Positions 1-11,979 of a DNA stretch of 64,000 nucleotides are shown piece after piece. How positions within the stretch are numbered: the first letter of the stretch is position 1; each line of letters starts with the position of its first letter. The stretch covers positions 210,068 through 274,067 of the forward strand of contig NW_026516267.1 in NCBI RefSeq assembly GCF_025602895.1, given 5' to 3'. The position numbers were made by a program, and so were the translations under genes. This stretch comes from Polychytrium aggregatum (lineage: Eukaryota > Chytridiomycota > Chytridiomycetes > Polychytriales). The notes under the pieces were generated by a model. It was not told the DNA's origin and did not search any database. It saw nothing but the letters and a program-made list of their open reading frames with translations.

Positions 1-103
1 GTTGGAGCGAGAGCGAGCAGCAAAAGAACGGCAGCCGCTTGAAGTTGGATTTCGGCTGCGATGACTTGGCGCCGCTGAGCACGATGAAACAGCACATCCA
101 GAG
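1..103 (+). CDS. Possible internal exon of a gene cut by the window edge
   Basis: Reading from base 3, one frame stays open to base 103, where a strong donor (gtgagt) follows in phase 2. The frame ends in a polar stretch (MKQHIQR-like). I do not recognise the protein and found no clear following exon before 1587. It could also be chance open frame in GC-rich DNA, so confidence is low. Confidence 0.25.
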
Positions 104-1586
104 GTGAGTTGGAGGCAGGCTGATCTGTGTGGAATCGCCAATGTTGCCGGGAGCCCATGCTGTACCATACCGTGGCAGCGATGTCGGTGCATGCACTCAG
201 TCGTCGTTGACAATGCCGCCGTGCTCACCCGAAATCCGTCGCCCACTCGGAGTGCGTGATGTAGAGTTTGTCTGTGTGCTTGCCCATGCTGCTGTCGGGG
301 GAGGTCCGTGGGGTCTGGGTATGCGGCTGGATATGTCAGATACGAGATGCGGTGTGCGTGCTGCTGACGCCCCTCTGCCAGATATCACTGTTGGGTCTCG
401 TCTGCGGATCGTTGCGGATCGTTGCAGATCGTTGTGGATGGTGTCTGATCGTCGCTGGTTGCTGTGTGGACGGCAGACAAACCGGGCTGGCTCGCGCTCT
501 CCAACCGGGACGGCTCGTCGCGGCTGGATCCGGACCGATCCGGTGCACTCGAGCCGCCGCATATTAAAAGTTCATTTGTGCTTCATTTCCTCCAAGCGAG
601 GGCCGAGAGGGCGAGAGCGCCAGCGAGGCGTCCCGAGCGAGGCCGTCCAGCGAGAACCAAACCCGCCGACAGCACGCTCCGTGGCCTTTGCGTTTTCTTT
701 CTTTGGCTCCCTCCCTATCGGATTGCGTCTGAAGCGAGTCGGTTTCTCGTCAGGTAAGATGCGCCGCCATCGCCGCCATCGCAAACACCGCAAGCATCAC
801 CGCCAACGGTGTCCGCACGAGCGTCGTCCGCTGTCGTGCTGGAACCAGAGTCGGCGTGGATGTCTCGACCGCGGGCTCCTCAAGATACACCCACACCTGT
901 CCCAGCCGCGTGCAGGCGAAGCATTCCAATTCGGCTTCTCCCAGAGGCAGCAATCGGCATGCCGCCGCAGAGGAGACATAGCTGGATCGGGCGATATGGG
1001 GCAGAACGAATGCGTCGTCTCTGGATATCGCGGCTCGCTGTCGCGCGGTCGTCAGCAGCATGATCTATGGCAAGCTGTCGACTCTGCTCGCATCTGCAGC
1101 CGCGCCGACGTCATTGGAAACAGACGGATCGATCGACTCCTTGGAGGGAAACACCGAGGCCCTGCATGGATCACCCGGAACGTGCATGGTTCATCCGGAG
1201 CTCATGGCCGGCGGCCGTTCGCCCTGGAATTCGCGTGCCCATCGACGTCCCATGATGTCCACTTGTTGCTGATCAGTCTGTCATGCCTCTCTCTTGTATC
1301 CGCCCCAAACTCCCGACTGACTCGATGGATACATGCCTGCCGCCCGGCTACTCTCTCTCCCTCTCCGACCACGGTCAACGACCCTTCGTCACCTTCGACA
1401 TCAACACCCTCTCCAATTTCATCGACTCTGCTATACGATTGCCGTCTTCGATCATGGGCCCTCGATCCTGATCGACTACATCGCATCTGACTAAATCGGA
1501 TTGGACCCCGATGCCGATACTTGCCCCACGACCGTCTGTGCGCTATCTTTTGCCGTGGCCATGTCGATGCTGGGCCCGCAGACAAG
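104..1586. other. Unassigned stretch at left edge
   Basis: Several overlapping open frames on both strands run through here, including one of 453 codons from base 129 on the plus strand, but none shows a recognisable domain. A plus-strand frame ending at 1471 and a minus-strand frame at 750-1061 with a hydrophobic tail could be exons of an unknown gene. The three reading frames look about equally protein-like, so I assign nothing. Short repeats of a gatcgttg(c/t)(a/g)gatcgttg kind lie near 410-440. Confidence 0.4.
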
Positions 1587-3589
1587 ATGTTTGCCCGTCA
1601 AACTTTGCGCTCGGCTCTGCGAGCAAGCACCATCCCTTCGGTGAAGGGTCGCTCCGTTTCCTCTTTGGTGCCCTCGACCGCCCATACCGCCAAGAATGTC
1701 ATTTCCTCGTTCGAGAACCTGCAGTCCAAGAGAAACGTACGTTGAGCTATGAATCCATCTCGCCGTCGCACCACTATGAAACTCGCAAAGCATTCCTCCC
1801 ATTAGCGAACCTGGCGTCATCATTGGGAGCGACAGACTGGCAACACAGCCGCTTCGCCTTGTCTGCGACTCGCCTCACTCAGTGCCATCTAACGCTGCTT
1901 GCATGCATTTTGCCCCCATCAGGCCTCGCAGCCCACTCTTCAGATGAACCCCGATACCTACACCACCACGACTCGATGGTTCGTTCCCCCAAAAGTCCGT
2001 CAGAACGCCAAGGTCTTGGGTACGATAGGCCGCCGACCAGCTTCCTGGCTCTGGAGAGTGGCGATTGAGGCGTGGCGTCAGACATCGCCGCATGCATCGA
2101 GGCTGTGTTGCGCAGCTTCGCCAAGTGCGCCAACCTCTCGCGTCGGTGTGATGATGTCTAACTGTTCTGTCTATGGCGGCGATGCCCTCAACAGAGGTCC
2201 CTTACTACGAGGGCGAGGAGCCCGCTCTCGAGAGCTTCACCCTCAACTTTGGTCCGCAGCATCCCGCTGCCCACGGTGTGCTCCGTCTCATTCTGGAGCT
2301 GAAGGGTGAGGTCATTGTGCGCGCCGACCCCCACGTCGGCCTGCTGCACCGTGGCACGGAGAAGCTGATCGAGTACAAGACCTACCTCCAAGCCCTCCCC
2401 TACTTTGATCGTCTCGACTACGTCTCGATGATGTGCAACGAGCAGGCCTACTCGCTGGCTGTCGAGAAGCTCCTCAACATCGACATCCCCATCCGCGCCA
2501 AGTACATCCGTGTCCTCTTTGGCGAAATCACCCGTATCCTCAACCACATTATGGCCACCACCACCCACGCTCTCGATGTCGGTGCCCTGACCCCCTTCCT
2601 GTGGCTCTTTGAGGAGCGTGAGAAGCTCATGGAGTTCTACGAACGTGTCTCGGGTGCCCGCATGCACGCCGCTTACGTCCGCCCTGGCGGTGTCTCTCTG
2701 GATCTGCCTATCGGCCTCCTGGACGACATTTACCAGTGGGCCCTGCAGTACGGTGGCCGCATCGACGAGCTGGAAGAGTCGCTCTCCAACAACCGTATTT
2801 GGAAGGGAAGATTGATCGGCATCGGCAAGGTCACTGCCCAGCAGGCCCTGGACTACTCGTTCTCGGGTGTCATGCTGCGAGGCTCCGGTGTCGCCTGGGA
2901 TCTCCGCAAGGAGCAGCCCTACGACGGATACGAGAACTTTGAGTTCGACATCCCCGTCGGCACCAACGGCGACTGCTACGACCGTTTCCTGTGCCGTGTC
3001 GAGGAAATGCGACAGTCGCTCCGCATCATCAGCCAGTGCATCAACAACATGCCTGGCGGCCCCGTCCGCGTCGACGACGCCAAGATCGCTCCTCCCTTCC
3101 GCGCCGACATGAAGACCTCGATGGAATCGCTGATCCACCACTTCAAGCTGTACTCTGAGGGCTACTCTGTTCCTCCCGGCGAGGTACGTACTGTCCGCGC
3201 AGAGGTGTTGGCGGTCCTGTGTCGCCGCTCTGGGCTCGCGAGCCGTCGGTCCAGCAGTCCGCAAAGCATTCCCGACTAACTGTGTACGAAACGCCACTTT
3301 GGCTGGTCTGCGCCTCCTCTTGCAAACATTCTCGGTCGTCAATCGGCTTCTGTCCTGGGGGACACTTGGTTCGCATCCAAAGACCTACACTGCCATCGAG
3401 GCCCCCAAGGGCGAGTTTGGCGTCTACATCGTCTCGGACGGCTCCAGCCGCCCGTACAGATGCAAAATCCGCGCTCCCGGATTCCCCCACTTGGCTGGTG
3501 TTGACTTTATGGGCAAGGGCCACTTCATTGCCGATGCCGTAACAATCATTGGTACCTGCGATGTTGTCTTTGGTGAAATCGATCGCTAG
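1587..3589 (+). CDS. NDUFS2: NADH:ubiquinone oxidoreductase 49 kDa subunit (NDUFS2/NuoD)
   Basis: Core subunit of mitochondrial complex I; it helps form the quinone site in the peripheral arm. Modelled exons are 1587-1736, 1923-2019, 2195-3183 and 3383-3589, giving about 480 residues, which is normal for the family. Exon 1 encodes an Arg/Ser-rich, acid-poor leader starting [14 protein letters not shown], typical of a mitochondrial presequence. The main exon carries the family hallmarks [40 protein letters not shown] and YVRPGGV. The last exon ends [12 protein letters not shown], the usual C-terminus. Introns keep phase (0, 1, 0). The start of exon 2 could instead be 1944, which would remove seven residues. 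The enzyme identity is certain; the leader exons are inferred from splice signals and phase. Confidence 0.95.
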
Positions 3590-4667
3590 ATCGCTTTGCT
3601 CTCCCCCCTCCTCTCCGCATTCGCCCTCTCGCCCCTCTCATTTCCCCCCACGCTTCCCCCCCTCCTCTTCTCCCCTCCCTTCTCTCAACCGCTCCCCATC
3701 CCCCACCATTACCTATCTAAACTTGAGTCCTCCAACCTATTATCGCCATTCTTTACTCTTTATTTTTATTTTTCCTCACCTGAGGGACAGTGGTCTGCGT
3801 GTGGGTGGCGGGTGGCGAGAAAATACACTTGATTCAGAAATCACTCCCATGCCTCGGATACCCAAGGAAAGGGCTCACATCATTGGCTTGATTGTGCATG
3901 GCCATTTGGAATGCTGTGGACTGAGCTGACGCACAGGCAGTCTGAGCTCCTCAAGATTGCACCGCTGATTCCCCCCCCCAGCAGCAGCAATTAATCGACC
4001 CACATCATGTCAAAGTTGCGATGGCACCAGGCACGCAATAATGGGGGACAGCAAAGTCGGGATACGGGGCAGCAAAGGCACTTGTTTGGATGCGACAATC
4101 GTGGAGGTGACGGTGTACTGACACTTGACTCGACAAGACAGCGGCGGCTCTGTTTGAAACAGCAGGGATATAGAATGGAGGGGTGGGAGATGAAGACATT
4201 CGAGGATGGGGGGGGGAAGGTGAAAGAGCAACGGGGTCTGGCTGTGCTCTTCTCACCCGCATCGCCAGAAGCTTGATGACACCAATGGCCTCTGCTCCTG
4301 CGTCAAGGGAAGCTGGAATTGCAGCGGACTTGGGGGGCACAAATGCCGATGACAACGTCGATGGCAATGTGTAAACGTGGATGTGGTCATGGATGTGGTT
4401 TCATAGGTCTGACAGGGAGGAGAGCAGGGACGGTCTCCGTCGTTCAAACTCGATGATCGATCTGGACAGGCCAAGGCGGCGGAATCGTCAGTATCTCGGC
4501 CCATGGATATGAGCCTGGCGTGGAGCCAGCCAGATTCCCGCGCCATCTTCATCACGTTCATGTCTTCTCTCATGAAGTGGGCTGTCGAACACTGCACCAC
4601 AGTCCAGATTATGCGACAACTCACCCCGGCTCTGACTGTTGCGCTGTCGGTTGATGTGCGGTGTTTG
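3590..4667. other. Intergenic, C/T-rich 3' flank of NDUFS2
   Basis: A long pyrimidine-rich tract follows the NDUFS2 stop (about 3600-3720), then short C and G homopolymers (for example 3969-3979). A minus-strand frame at 4257-4367 reads like an alanine-rich exon ending at a gtgaga donor, and an exon-like frame lies near 4490-4620 on the same strand. I could not tie either to a protein family. Confidence 0.4.
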
Positions 4668-7600
4668 TCATGTAAAAAACGTCCCAGGGATGGACCACGG
4701 TCGTGTCGTTGTTGGGGGGGGGGCACCAAGCAGAGAGAGATGAGCATGAGGGGTACTTGTCCATGCCGCACCTCCAAAGGGAATCAAAGGCCGCTCTGTT
4801 GCTTTGCCGACATTCAGGATAAAGGCCCGATACCCGAGCCAGACGGAACGCATACGTACCAGCGACGCCAATGAAGAGCCCCTCAGCATCGCCAGGCGTG
4901 AAACACACGCCTCCGATTTCGCCGAAAAAGTCAATGACCTGCGACCGGTAGTCCGACTCGGCACAGTGCGAGCGCAGATCGAACAGATGCACAAAGTCGG
5001 CCGACTCTGCCATCGCCAGAAACTGGCCGTCATCGCTGAACCGCAGCGAGCGCACGGCGCCCAGATTGGCGCTAAACGTCGCAAGGGTACTCTGGAGATT
5101 GCGGGTGTCGTAGAGGCGTGCTGTGCAGTCTTCACACGTTGACACGCAGGATGGATGGATGGATGGATGGCGTTGACCCGGTCAGCGGAGTTAGCTCTGG
5201 GCCGCCGAAGCACGTCGTGCAACTCATCAGAGTAGGATGAACGGCATTCGCCCAGGTTCGAGAATGTAGATTGAGCAGACAGCGCAGCGAAGCCGTGTGA
5301 TGAAGTGGCAATGGTATTGGGCGCTCAAGGCGCACTTAGATCCACATTAACACCACACTGTCAGCCATACCTTGATTTCCGGTGACCACAAAGCGGCCAC
5401 ATGGCGACCAGGCACACGCAAACGAGTAGTCGATGTGGCCAGTCAGGGTTTCCAGGGCTACAGGAAAGAACCATGGGAATCACTTCAGCATTTCCAGCGA
5501 CGGTGGAGACGTGCTTACTGGGCATGCAGTTTGCTTTGGAAAGCTTGGATGAATCGCTTGCCGCCAACTGCTTCCCGTTACTCGTCCAGAGTCAGTACTC
5601 TCTAAGAGATGCAAGATCACTCTCCACCGATCTTGACTGTCGTGCTTACTTTGTCCGGTCTGCGAGTCAACAATGAGCGAGTCTTTCACGTCACCGACAA
5701 CACAGAGCCGTTTCTGATCCGGACTGCGTGCGCTGCACTGTATCCGACGTACTTGTCCAAGTTAGAGATCGCATATTATTTCTGGAAGCATCGTGGACGA
5801 CCGGGCGTGATAGTGTGGCCTCATAGACGATCGTCGTGAACTCTGACACGGCTCTTTGTCCGAGCAACGCAACCGGATTCGCGACAGCACGATGCCACGA
5901 TGCCACGATGCCACGATGCCACGATGCCACGATGCCACGATGCCACGATGCCACGCTGATGCAATGCACTTACATTGAGCGCCCAATCGAACCGAAATGC
6001 CTGGACAATCTCCCCACGATCCAAGTTCATGACACGCCCAAACTCGTCGTTGCTGGAGATGATGGCCTCGTGGACTGAAGAATCGACGATCGAAGCACAC
6101 GATGCCAGCGAGTCGCTCGGGTCAGTGCGGTCTGCATCTCTGGTCCGATTGCCCTCCGAGGAACAAGTCGACTCAATCAGCGTTACCTCCACTCCGGCTC
6201 TCGACGATATCAATGTGGTTTGTGATGCCATTGGACCGATTCGGCGAGACAGCTCCTGATTTCTCCGCGGAGCCTTCGTTGAGACTCCGAAGGACAAACT
6301 CTCCTTGGTATCCTGCCACATGACATCGGACGGGGTACACAATGTCAGTCGAATGTTCCCGAAGCTCGTCTACAGCGACATCGGCAGTTGTTTTTGGGGG
6401 AGGGGAGGGGAGCGCTTAGGGTTTACGCTCTCAGTGTTGTGGTGCGCATGCAACGACAGCCGAACCTCCAGCAATTAAGTAGTTCATCTTGGCGCACATG
6501 GTGCTGATTCGGATGTGGCTGTGTACTTTCAGAACTGATCGCGCTCGCTTCGAGAGTGGGCACCAATGCCGCACGCTTGAGTTGTCTGGAGATCCAATCG
6601 GTCACGCAATCGACCGGAAACAGCCACGCCGGAGATAATGGTAGCATCAGTCGACAGCATTCCAACAGTGACTCTCGGGCCATGTCACCGATCCAACCAG
6701 CGCCGGATTGTGAGCAGCAGGACATTCATGGATTGAAAAAAAGCGGTACGGCCGGTTGCGAGAGCACTCTTCTTGCTCAGCGATCCGAAGGGGAGCCATC
6801 TGCACCACCGCTGCAATCGAGGAAATTGCGTACGGATGTAGTAGACGTCGTTTTTGCTTGTGGCCCAAATCAGATTCCGCAGCTGAAAGTGGACGATCGT
6901 GCAGACTTGGCTGAGCCGAGTGTATCGAAACTTGTAGAACTGTCCATCGGTTCGGACCCGTGCAATCTCCTGCCCCATGCCATGAAGCGATTGATAAAGC
7001 ATGTGAGTTGTGATATGCTGCATCGGACATGTCCCCAACGCAGCAGTCGCCACCTTCACGAGGCAGAATCGTCGGCTTTCTAGACTCGGGAATGAGTGGA
7101 ATCCGCATCGGTGTCGATGCAAGCTCGTTCGGCGCCCACCTCCTCGACTCTGTCGTATGGAATATCGAGATTCTTGTAGTTCCTGTACTCCACGATACGC
7201 TGATCGCGGTAGTAGGTCCGCGACCGCTGGATCTCGGACCATTTGAGGCCCTGGATGTCTGCGAGACGGACTCGGGTCAGCATTGGCGCAGGAGGCCTTG
7301 GGGGCCGGCTGTGAGGCAGCGGTCGGCGCCAAATCGAGAAAAGCGATTGTGGCTTTGGATCGCGGCTGTGGCAACGACGCTCGATGGACAATGCAGCGAG
7401 TGCATGGCCATGGCCATGGCCCTGTGCATTCACCCCGCGCACTGCCGTTGGGACTTGGGCTTGTGATCACGGATGTCTGATATTGAACCACCGGTCATGA
7501 AGCGGCTGGCTTGGGGGTCAGAGGCGACAGAGCAAGTAATTACCGTGACCCTGTGCAATGTCCTCGGGAGTGACCTCCTCCGGCCGCAAGTCGTCGGTCA

Positions 7601-7900
7601 CGAAATTATCGGCGCTGTCGGCATCATCTCGGCCCGGAGATGCCGGGTCTGTATCTGTGCATGGTGGGATGGCAAAGTTGCAGATATCAGAGTCGAATCT
7701 GAGGTACCAAGGGCTTGGAAATGCAGGCAGGGAGCACCGGCAGTGGAGTTGTGTTCTTCGATGCAGCAGGCACAGAATGTCGAATCGCTCCTCGGCGGAC
7801 AAGTCTCGGTGGACCAGCACCCCAAAGCGATGCGCCGCACAGCTCGACTCAACCACGCAGACGCTGCAGACATACAGCTGTTCTCGGGCGGAACCATGGC
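4668..7900 (-). CDS. WD40-repeat protein of the DUF2415 family (S. pombe C2A9.03-like)
   Basis: A conserved fungal WD40 protein of unknown function. Modelled exons on the minus strand, 5' to 3': one ending at 7544 (start unresolved), then 7258-7140, 6969-6834, 6525-6466, 6312-6187, 6074-5974, 5737-5650, 5457-5371, 5129-4860, and a last exon ending near 4668. From 7544 to 4860 every intron preserves phase. Family-specific stretches are EDIAQGHDIQGLKW, VHFQLRNLIWATSKNDVYYI, GYQGEFVLRSL, SPDQKRLCVVGD, GHIDYSFACAWSPCGRFVVT, LGAVRSLRFSDDGQFLAMAE and FFGEIGGVCFTPG. The first exon is acidic and Asp/Ser-rich before EDIAQ, as in relatives. The C-terminal exon after GLFIGVA is only a guess. The gene is divergent from the zinc-finger gene at 8349. 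The family assignment rests on motif memory and should be checked by search. Confidence 0.8.
5149..5170. repeat. GGAT tetranucleotide microsatellite
   Basis: About five copies of GGAT, in the intron just upstream (in gene sense) of the exon starting at 5129 of the WD40 gene. Confidence 0.85.
5891..5954. repeat. 8-bp minisatellite inside an intron
   Basis: Eight head-to-tail copies of GATGCCAC, perfect over 64 bp. The array lies in the intron between the exons ending at 5974 and starting at 5737 of the minus-strand WD40 gene. Confidence 0.95.
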
Positions 7901-8348
7901 GCTCTGGAGATGGGAACGACGAGGGCAGATTGGCTGGTCGGGTGGATCGGGATGTGGATGGCGATACCGATGGCGATCCGGCCAAGGGCGATGTGTGTGT
8001 GTGGCTGTGTGTTGGTTGTCCACGTGACGAAGGCTGTTCTCGGTGTGCTCTCGGTGTGCTCTCGGCGTGCTCTCGGCGTGCTCTCGGTGCGTGCACACGT
8101 GCGCAGCGCCTGTGCCACCGCGCCAGCCAAGCCACAGCATCTGTGTGCTGCTGGTGCCACGGATCACGTCACGCGATCTCGATCTCGCTCCGCTCTCGCC
8201 CCGCTCTCGTCTCGCCGCCGCCTCGCCTCGCTCTCGGCTCGCCCTGTTTTGTCCGTCGGCTCGCATCATCTCCGTCCTGATCTGCTCTTCGCGGTCTCGT
8301 GCAGTCGCTTCCGTCTTCATCCGTCTCGGCCGTGCCATCGACAACGCT
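7901..8348. promoter_or_regulatory. Divergent promoter region, WD40 gene / zinc-finger gene
   Basis: Between the unresolved 5' end of the minus-strand WD40 gene and the plus-strand ATG at 8349. It holds imperfect 10-bp direct repeats of the type gtgctctcgg (about 8042-8090) and many ctcgc/ctctcg motifs. No gene is assigned here. Confidence 0.4.
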
Positions 8349-10675
8349 ATGGGCAAGGTAGGATGTCGCTTCTATCTATTCTTTGTTGGATCGACAGCCA
8401 GCACACACTGTTTGCGTCCTGCATGGGGAGTCTGCAAAGCGCTTGATCGATCAAAGCCGCCTGCGCGATCAATGGATCGGTCTATATCCCGCGCCGAGAA
8501 CATTCAAGGCGTAATTGTCGCCAACCCGGCTGCTTTCGGTCAGTGTGCTGCTACATTTACCGGCATCGGCGGGAACCGAATCGTCCGCATGACCAAGGTG
8601 TTTGTGGACTGGATCGCCTTGGAAACACCCGGCCGAGTCTCAGGCATCATGGCCAGCTCGTTGTCGCCTTTGGAACCAAGTCACGGCGGCGAGGATTGGC
8701 TCAGCGATCTATCGACGCAAGTGCGATGCAATGGCTGTGGCGCGTGGCTACCGTTGCCATCCAATGAAGCGGCATGTCCATCGTCGCGATCTCGTATGTT
8801 CGTGGATGTGTCGAACAAGAGCGTGCCAAAGCCTGAGCGTATTCCATAGCCGCTGCTGCGAATTGGCCCATATCCGACTCCCAAATCGAGGCCCTATGAC
8901 TGCACAAGAATGGGCACCCCATCGGAACAGCGCTAAGCATATCCAGCAGTTGCCACGCACTAACCCGTGGTTCCTCCCCTCGTGTCCGCTCACAGAAAAA
9001 GAAGAGAGAGCTGAAGCCGTGGTGCTGGTACTGCGATCGCGAGTTTGAGGACGAAAAGGTCCTGATCAACCACCAGAAGGCCAAGCACTTCAAGTGCTCG
9101 CACTGCAACAAAAAGCTCAACACGGCCGGCGGCATGCTGGTCCACATCAACCAGGTCCACAAGGAAACCATCAAGAGGTGCGATACCGAGGCTCTTTCAG
9201 TCGTACGCCGCTGTGTCGATCTGTCTGGTTTCCGAGGTCTTGGCTGGACTTGGTTGGGCTTGACTGAGCCTGGCCGGAAGCTGTCTGCTTCCTGGAACGA
9301 TCACGCGCAGTTCCAGCAGTTGCAAGCTGCCGCATCCGCTGATCTCATCTAGACTGACCCTGGGCCCCGTCCACGATCTCGTTTCGCAGAGTTCCCAATG
9401 CCCTCCCGGGCCGCGACTCGATCGATATTGAGATTTTCGGTATGGAGGGCGTCCCCGAAGAAGACCTCCAAGCCCATATTGCCCAGATCGAGGGCACTGG
9501 CAGCAAGAAGCAAAAGACTGAGGCTGAGATTCTTGCCGAGACGCACCAGGCGGCATATGCCGGCGCATGGAGACCGCCCGTTCAGACAGCGGGGCCGAGC
9601 GGCCCTGCAATGCCAGTCCCGGGAATGCCAGGCATGCCAGGCGCACCACCCCCTGGCGCCCCGATCGGTCCTGTTGCTCCTCCAAGGCCGGTGGGCCCGT
9701 ACGGCGCTGCTGCTCCCATCGCACCTCCGAACGCTCCCGCATATCCCTCGATGCCCTATCAAGCGCCTGCCTATCCTGCATATCCCCTGCCGTCCCGTGG
9801 GGCGGCTCCGCCTGTCATGCCCATGGGGATGCGTCCGCCTATGATGCCGATGCAGGGACCGCCTCCCAACCTACCCATGAGTCGCCCGCCGCCCATGATG
9901 TCCGGACCGCCGCTGCCACGACCCGGAGGACCTCCACCCGGTCCTCCGTCAAGATACGGCGGTCCGCCTCCAACCAGCAACTGGCCTGCTCGGCCGCCCA
10001 TGCCTCAGCAAGGACCTGTCATTGCTTCGGCAAACTTCCAAAACAAGGAGCCCCAAATGCCCCGCCCCCCATTCAATGCCGGAGGTCTGCCACCGACCGC
10101 GCCGCCTACTTCTGGATTACCTGCTCCGATGGCACCTCTGAGCTCCAAATCTGCTCTGGCGCCGACGCATGAGGCGGCTGGTCCTGCCGTGGGCGGCAAA
10201 TCTCAGGCGATCCACATTGTCTACGAGGCCAGCATATCTGTGGTAAGTATTATTCTTGTGCACGTCGCTCGATATCTTCGCCTTGCCCTAGTCGATCCAG
10301 CGGCATCGTCGTCTCCGTGGTCCTGGCGCTCTATCGGCGGTTTCGCTCCGTCGGCGACGCTCGCCACACCAAGCTCGGTCGACCAACGTGAATTTGCAAG
10401 TAGCGGTGTATCCCCATGATCGTTTCGCAGCAACAGACTCAGCTTTCGAGCCACCATGCCTGTCCATCGACCCAACACCACCCGGCCCCCTCCCCAACAT
10501 CAACAGCTCCCACCTGGATCCAGCTGAGCCGTCTGCGCCCGATGTACTAACTGTCTGCCACCCACTGCGTACCGAATGCATCCTGACACTCATGGCCGTC
10601 CCTTGCTCACTATCTCGTTTGCAGGAAGAGCGACGCGCCCAGTATCCAAAGTATAAATTTGTCGAGGACGACTGA
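8349..10675 (+). CDS. ZNF207/BuGZ/SUF4-type C2H2 zinc-finger protein with GLEBS-like C-terminus
   Basis: Modelled exons: 8349-8357 (only Met-Gly-Lys), 8996-9177, 9390-10242 and 10625-10675, about 364 residues; all junctions keep phase. The N-terminus MGKKKKRELKPWCWYCDRE, the two C2H2 fingers (CWYC...H...H and CSHC...H...H), HINQVHKET, VPNALPGRDSIDIEIFGMEG and VPEED are the fixed signature of this family. In animals it binds microtubules, Bub3 and spliceosome factors; in plants SUF4 is a transcription factor. The middle is low complexity, rich in Pro, Gly and Met, as in BuGZ, where it drives phase separation. The end, YEASISVEERRAQYPKY, resembles the Bub3-binding GLEBS motif. A C-terminal splice variant could remove it. 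Which activity it has in fungi is inference. Confidence 0.9.
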
Positions 10676-11090
10676 AGCCCATAGTGAGTAACTGGGGTTG
10701 GCTGCGGGATCTGTGTGTGGAATGTGCTTGGCCAACCTCCTTGCACAATCACCACATCCACATTTGCAATATACGCTTGCAACTCGGCCGCCAACGCAAG
10801 TCGCGGGGCAGGGCGGAGACACCCGCTCTGTTCCTGGTGAGACGAGCTTGCTCTCGGCTCCATCCCTTTCTCCATGTATGCCACACACATCAGACCGGCG
10901 TTCCTCCTTTGCCGTCTCAGCTCCGAATGAGTCTCTTCCGTCCACCCAGGCACGTCTGTGCTATGAAGCCACGTCATCTCGCAGTGTACCGTCTGTGTAT
11001 TGTTCGCTACATGCGCTGCTGCCGTTCAAGGACCCTGCCCGCCCCCGCCCCGGCGCTCACCCTGAGACGCATTGTGGACATTACCTATCG
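10676..11090. other. Intergenic spacer
   Basis: 3' flank of the zinc-finger gene. I see no conserved open frame, repeat array or RNA-like structure. Confidence 0.5.
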
Positions 11091-11979
11091 ATGACCAAAG
11101 AGCAAACAGGCTGGGTGAGTACAGAATACCAATGGATGCACACTCGCACAATCCGAGCCTCAAAGGTGGCGCCAGCAATGTATCAGACTCGAAAAAGTGG
11201 TTGTCAACAAGCGATTGCGACAGTGTCGCATATTCAGGGGATTGACAGATATAGAGTAAAACATCATTTTGCTGGAGCACCTTCTCCCCCCCCATCGATC
11301 ATTGCCAGGAACGCATGTATGTGTGCCTACCTGCATCACAGTCAAGGATCGATGGCGCTGAAAAAAGTGCGCGGCTACAAAGTGGTGGATCCTGGTTGGA
11401 ATTGTTGCGAGAGCGTGAACATAGCAATGGTCAGCAGCCATATTCACAGGGACTGGTGGGCACACAGCAGGCCATCCATGCGCCCAGTAATCAGAACTTC
11501 TTAGAGGTTTGTGGATTATCCTTGACCACGCCTTGCGGGCAATCTCACACAAGAATGGATCATCCTTTGAAGCGCCTCGCCACACAGCCGATCGGGAAGG
11601 AGACGGCGAGATACATACGGCGAAGAGCATTCGTGTGGCGAACGAAGCGCCTGGTGGCCCGAGCACCGACGATGGTCCTGGAGATGGGCGATACAGTTCA
11701 ACGAGAGTGAGTTTGATGCATACTGGCTCGTGCGGTAGCGCATCCAAGACCACACTGGGAAGAGGAGGGCGGCAGCCGATCTGCCGCTGTCTCAGATTCG
11801 CCTTAGCTCTCATCAAATGCTCTTTTGCTCATGCACAACGAATCGCGCTGCCTCGCCTCGCCCCGGCGGCGCAGAGTACCCTGTCGATGAAGGCGTCGAC
11901 CACAGCAGAGCCGCAGGACAAGCGCTCCAGACGCAGGGCGAGTGGCCAGCACGAGGCTGGCTCCGCAGGACGCGGCTGA
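11091..11979 (+). CDS. Hypothetical polar protein, about 148 residues
   Basis: Four exons can be joined in phase: 11091-11114, 11342-11506, 11554-11706 and 11875-11979. The first and third donors are gtgagt; the second is the weaker gtttgt, with a 47-bp intron. The product starts MTKEQTGW, carries GGSWLELLREREHSNGQQ, is rich in Asp, Glu, Gly and Ser, and ends in a basic stretch (DKRSRRRASGQ). It looks disordered. I recognise no family. Support comes only from phase agreement and splice consensus, so it may be a chance assembly; antisense frames here also stay open. Confidence 0.4.

Noticed and set aside
129-1490. 453-codon open frame at the left edge
   Set aside because: Composition is Arg/Ser/Pro-rich with no domain, and other frames are open too. 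It looks like chance openness in GC-rich DNA.
2188-3342. 384-codon antisense open frame
   Set aside because: It lies directly antisense to the conserved NDUFS2 exon, so it is a shadow of biased codon use.
4005-4367. Minus-strand frame with alanine-rich start
   Set aside because: One exon-like piece ends at a gtgaga donor, but no second exon or family could be found. Kept only as a note.
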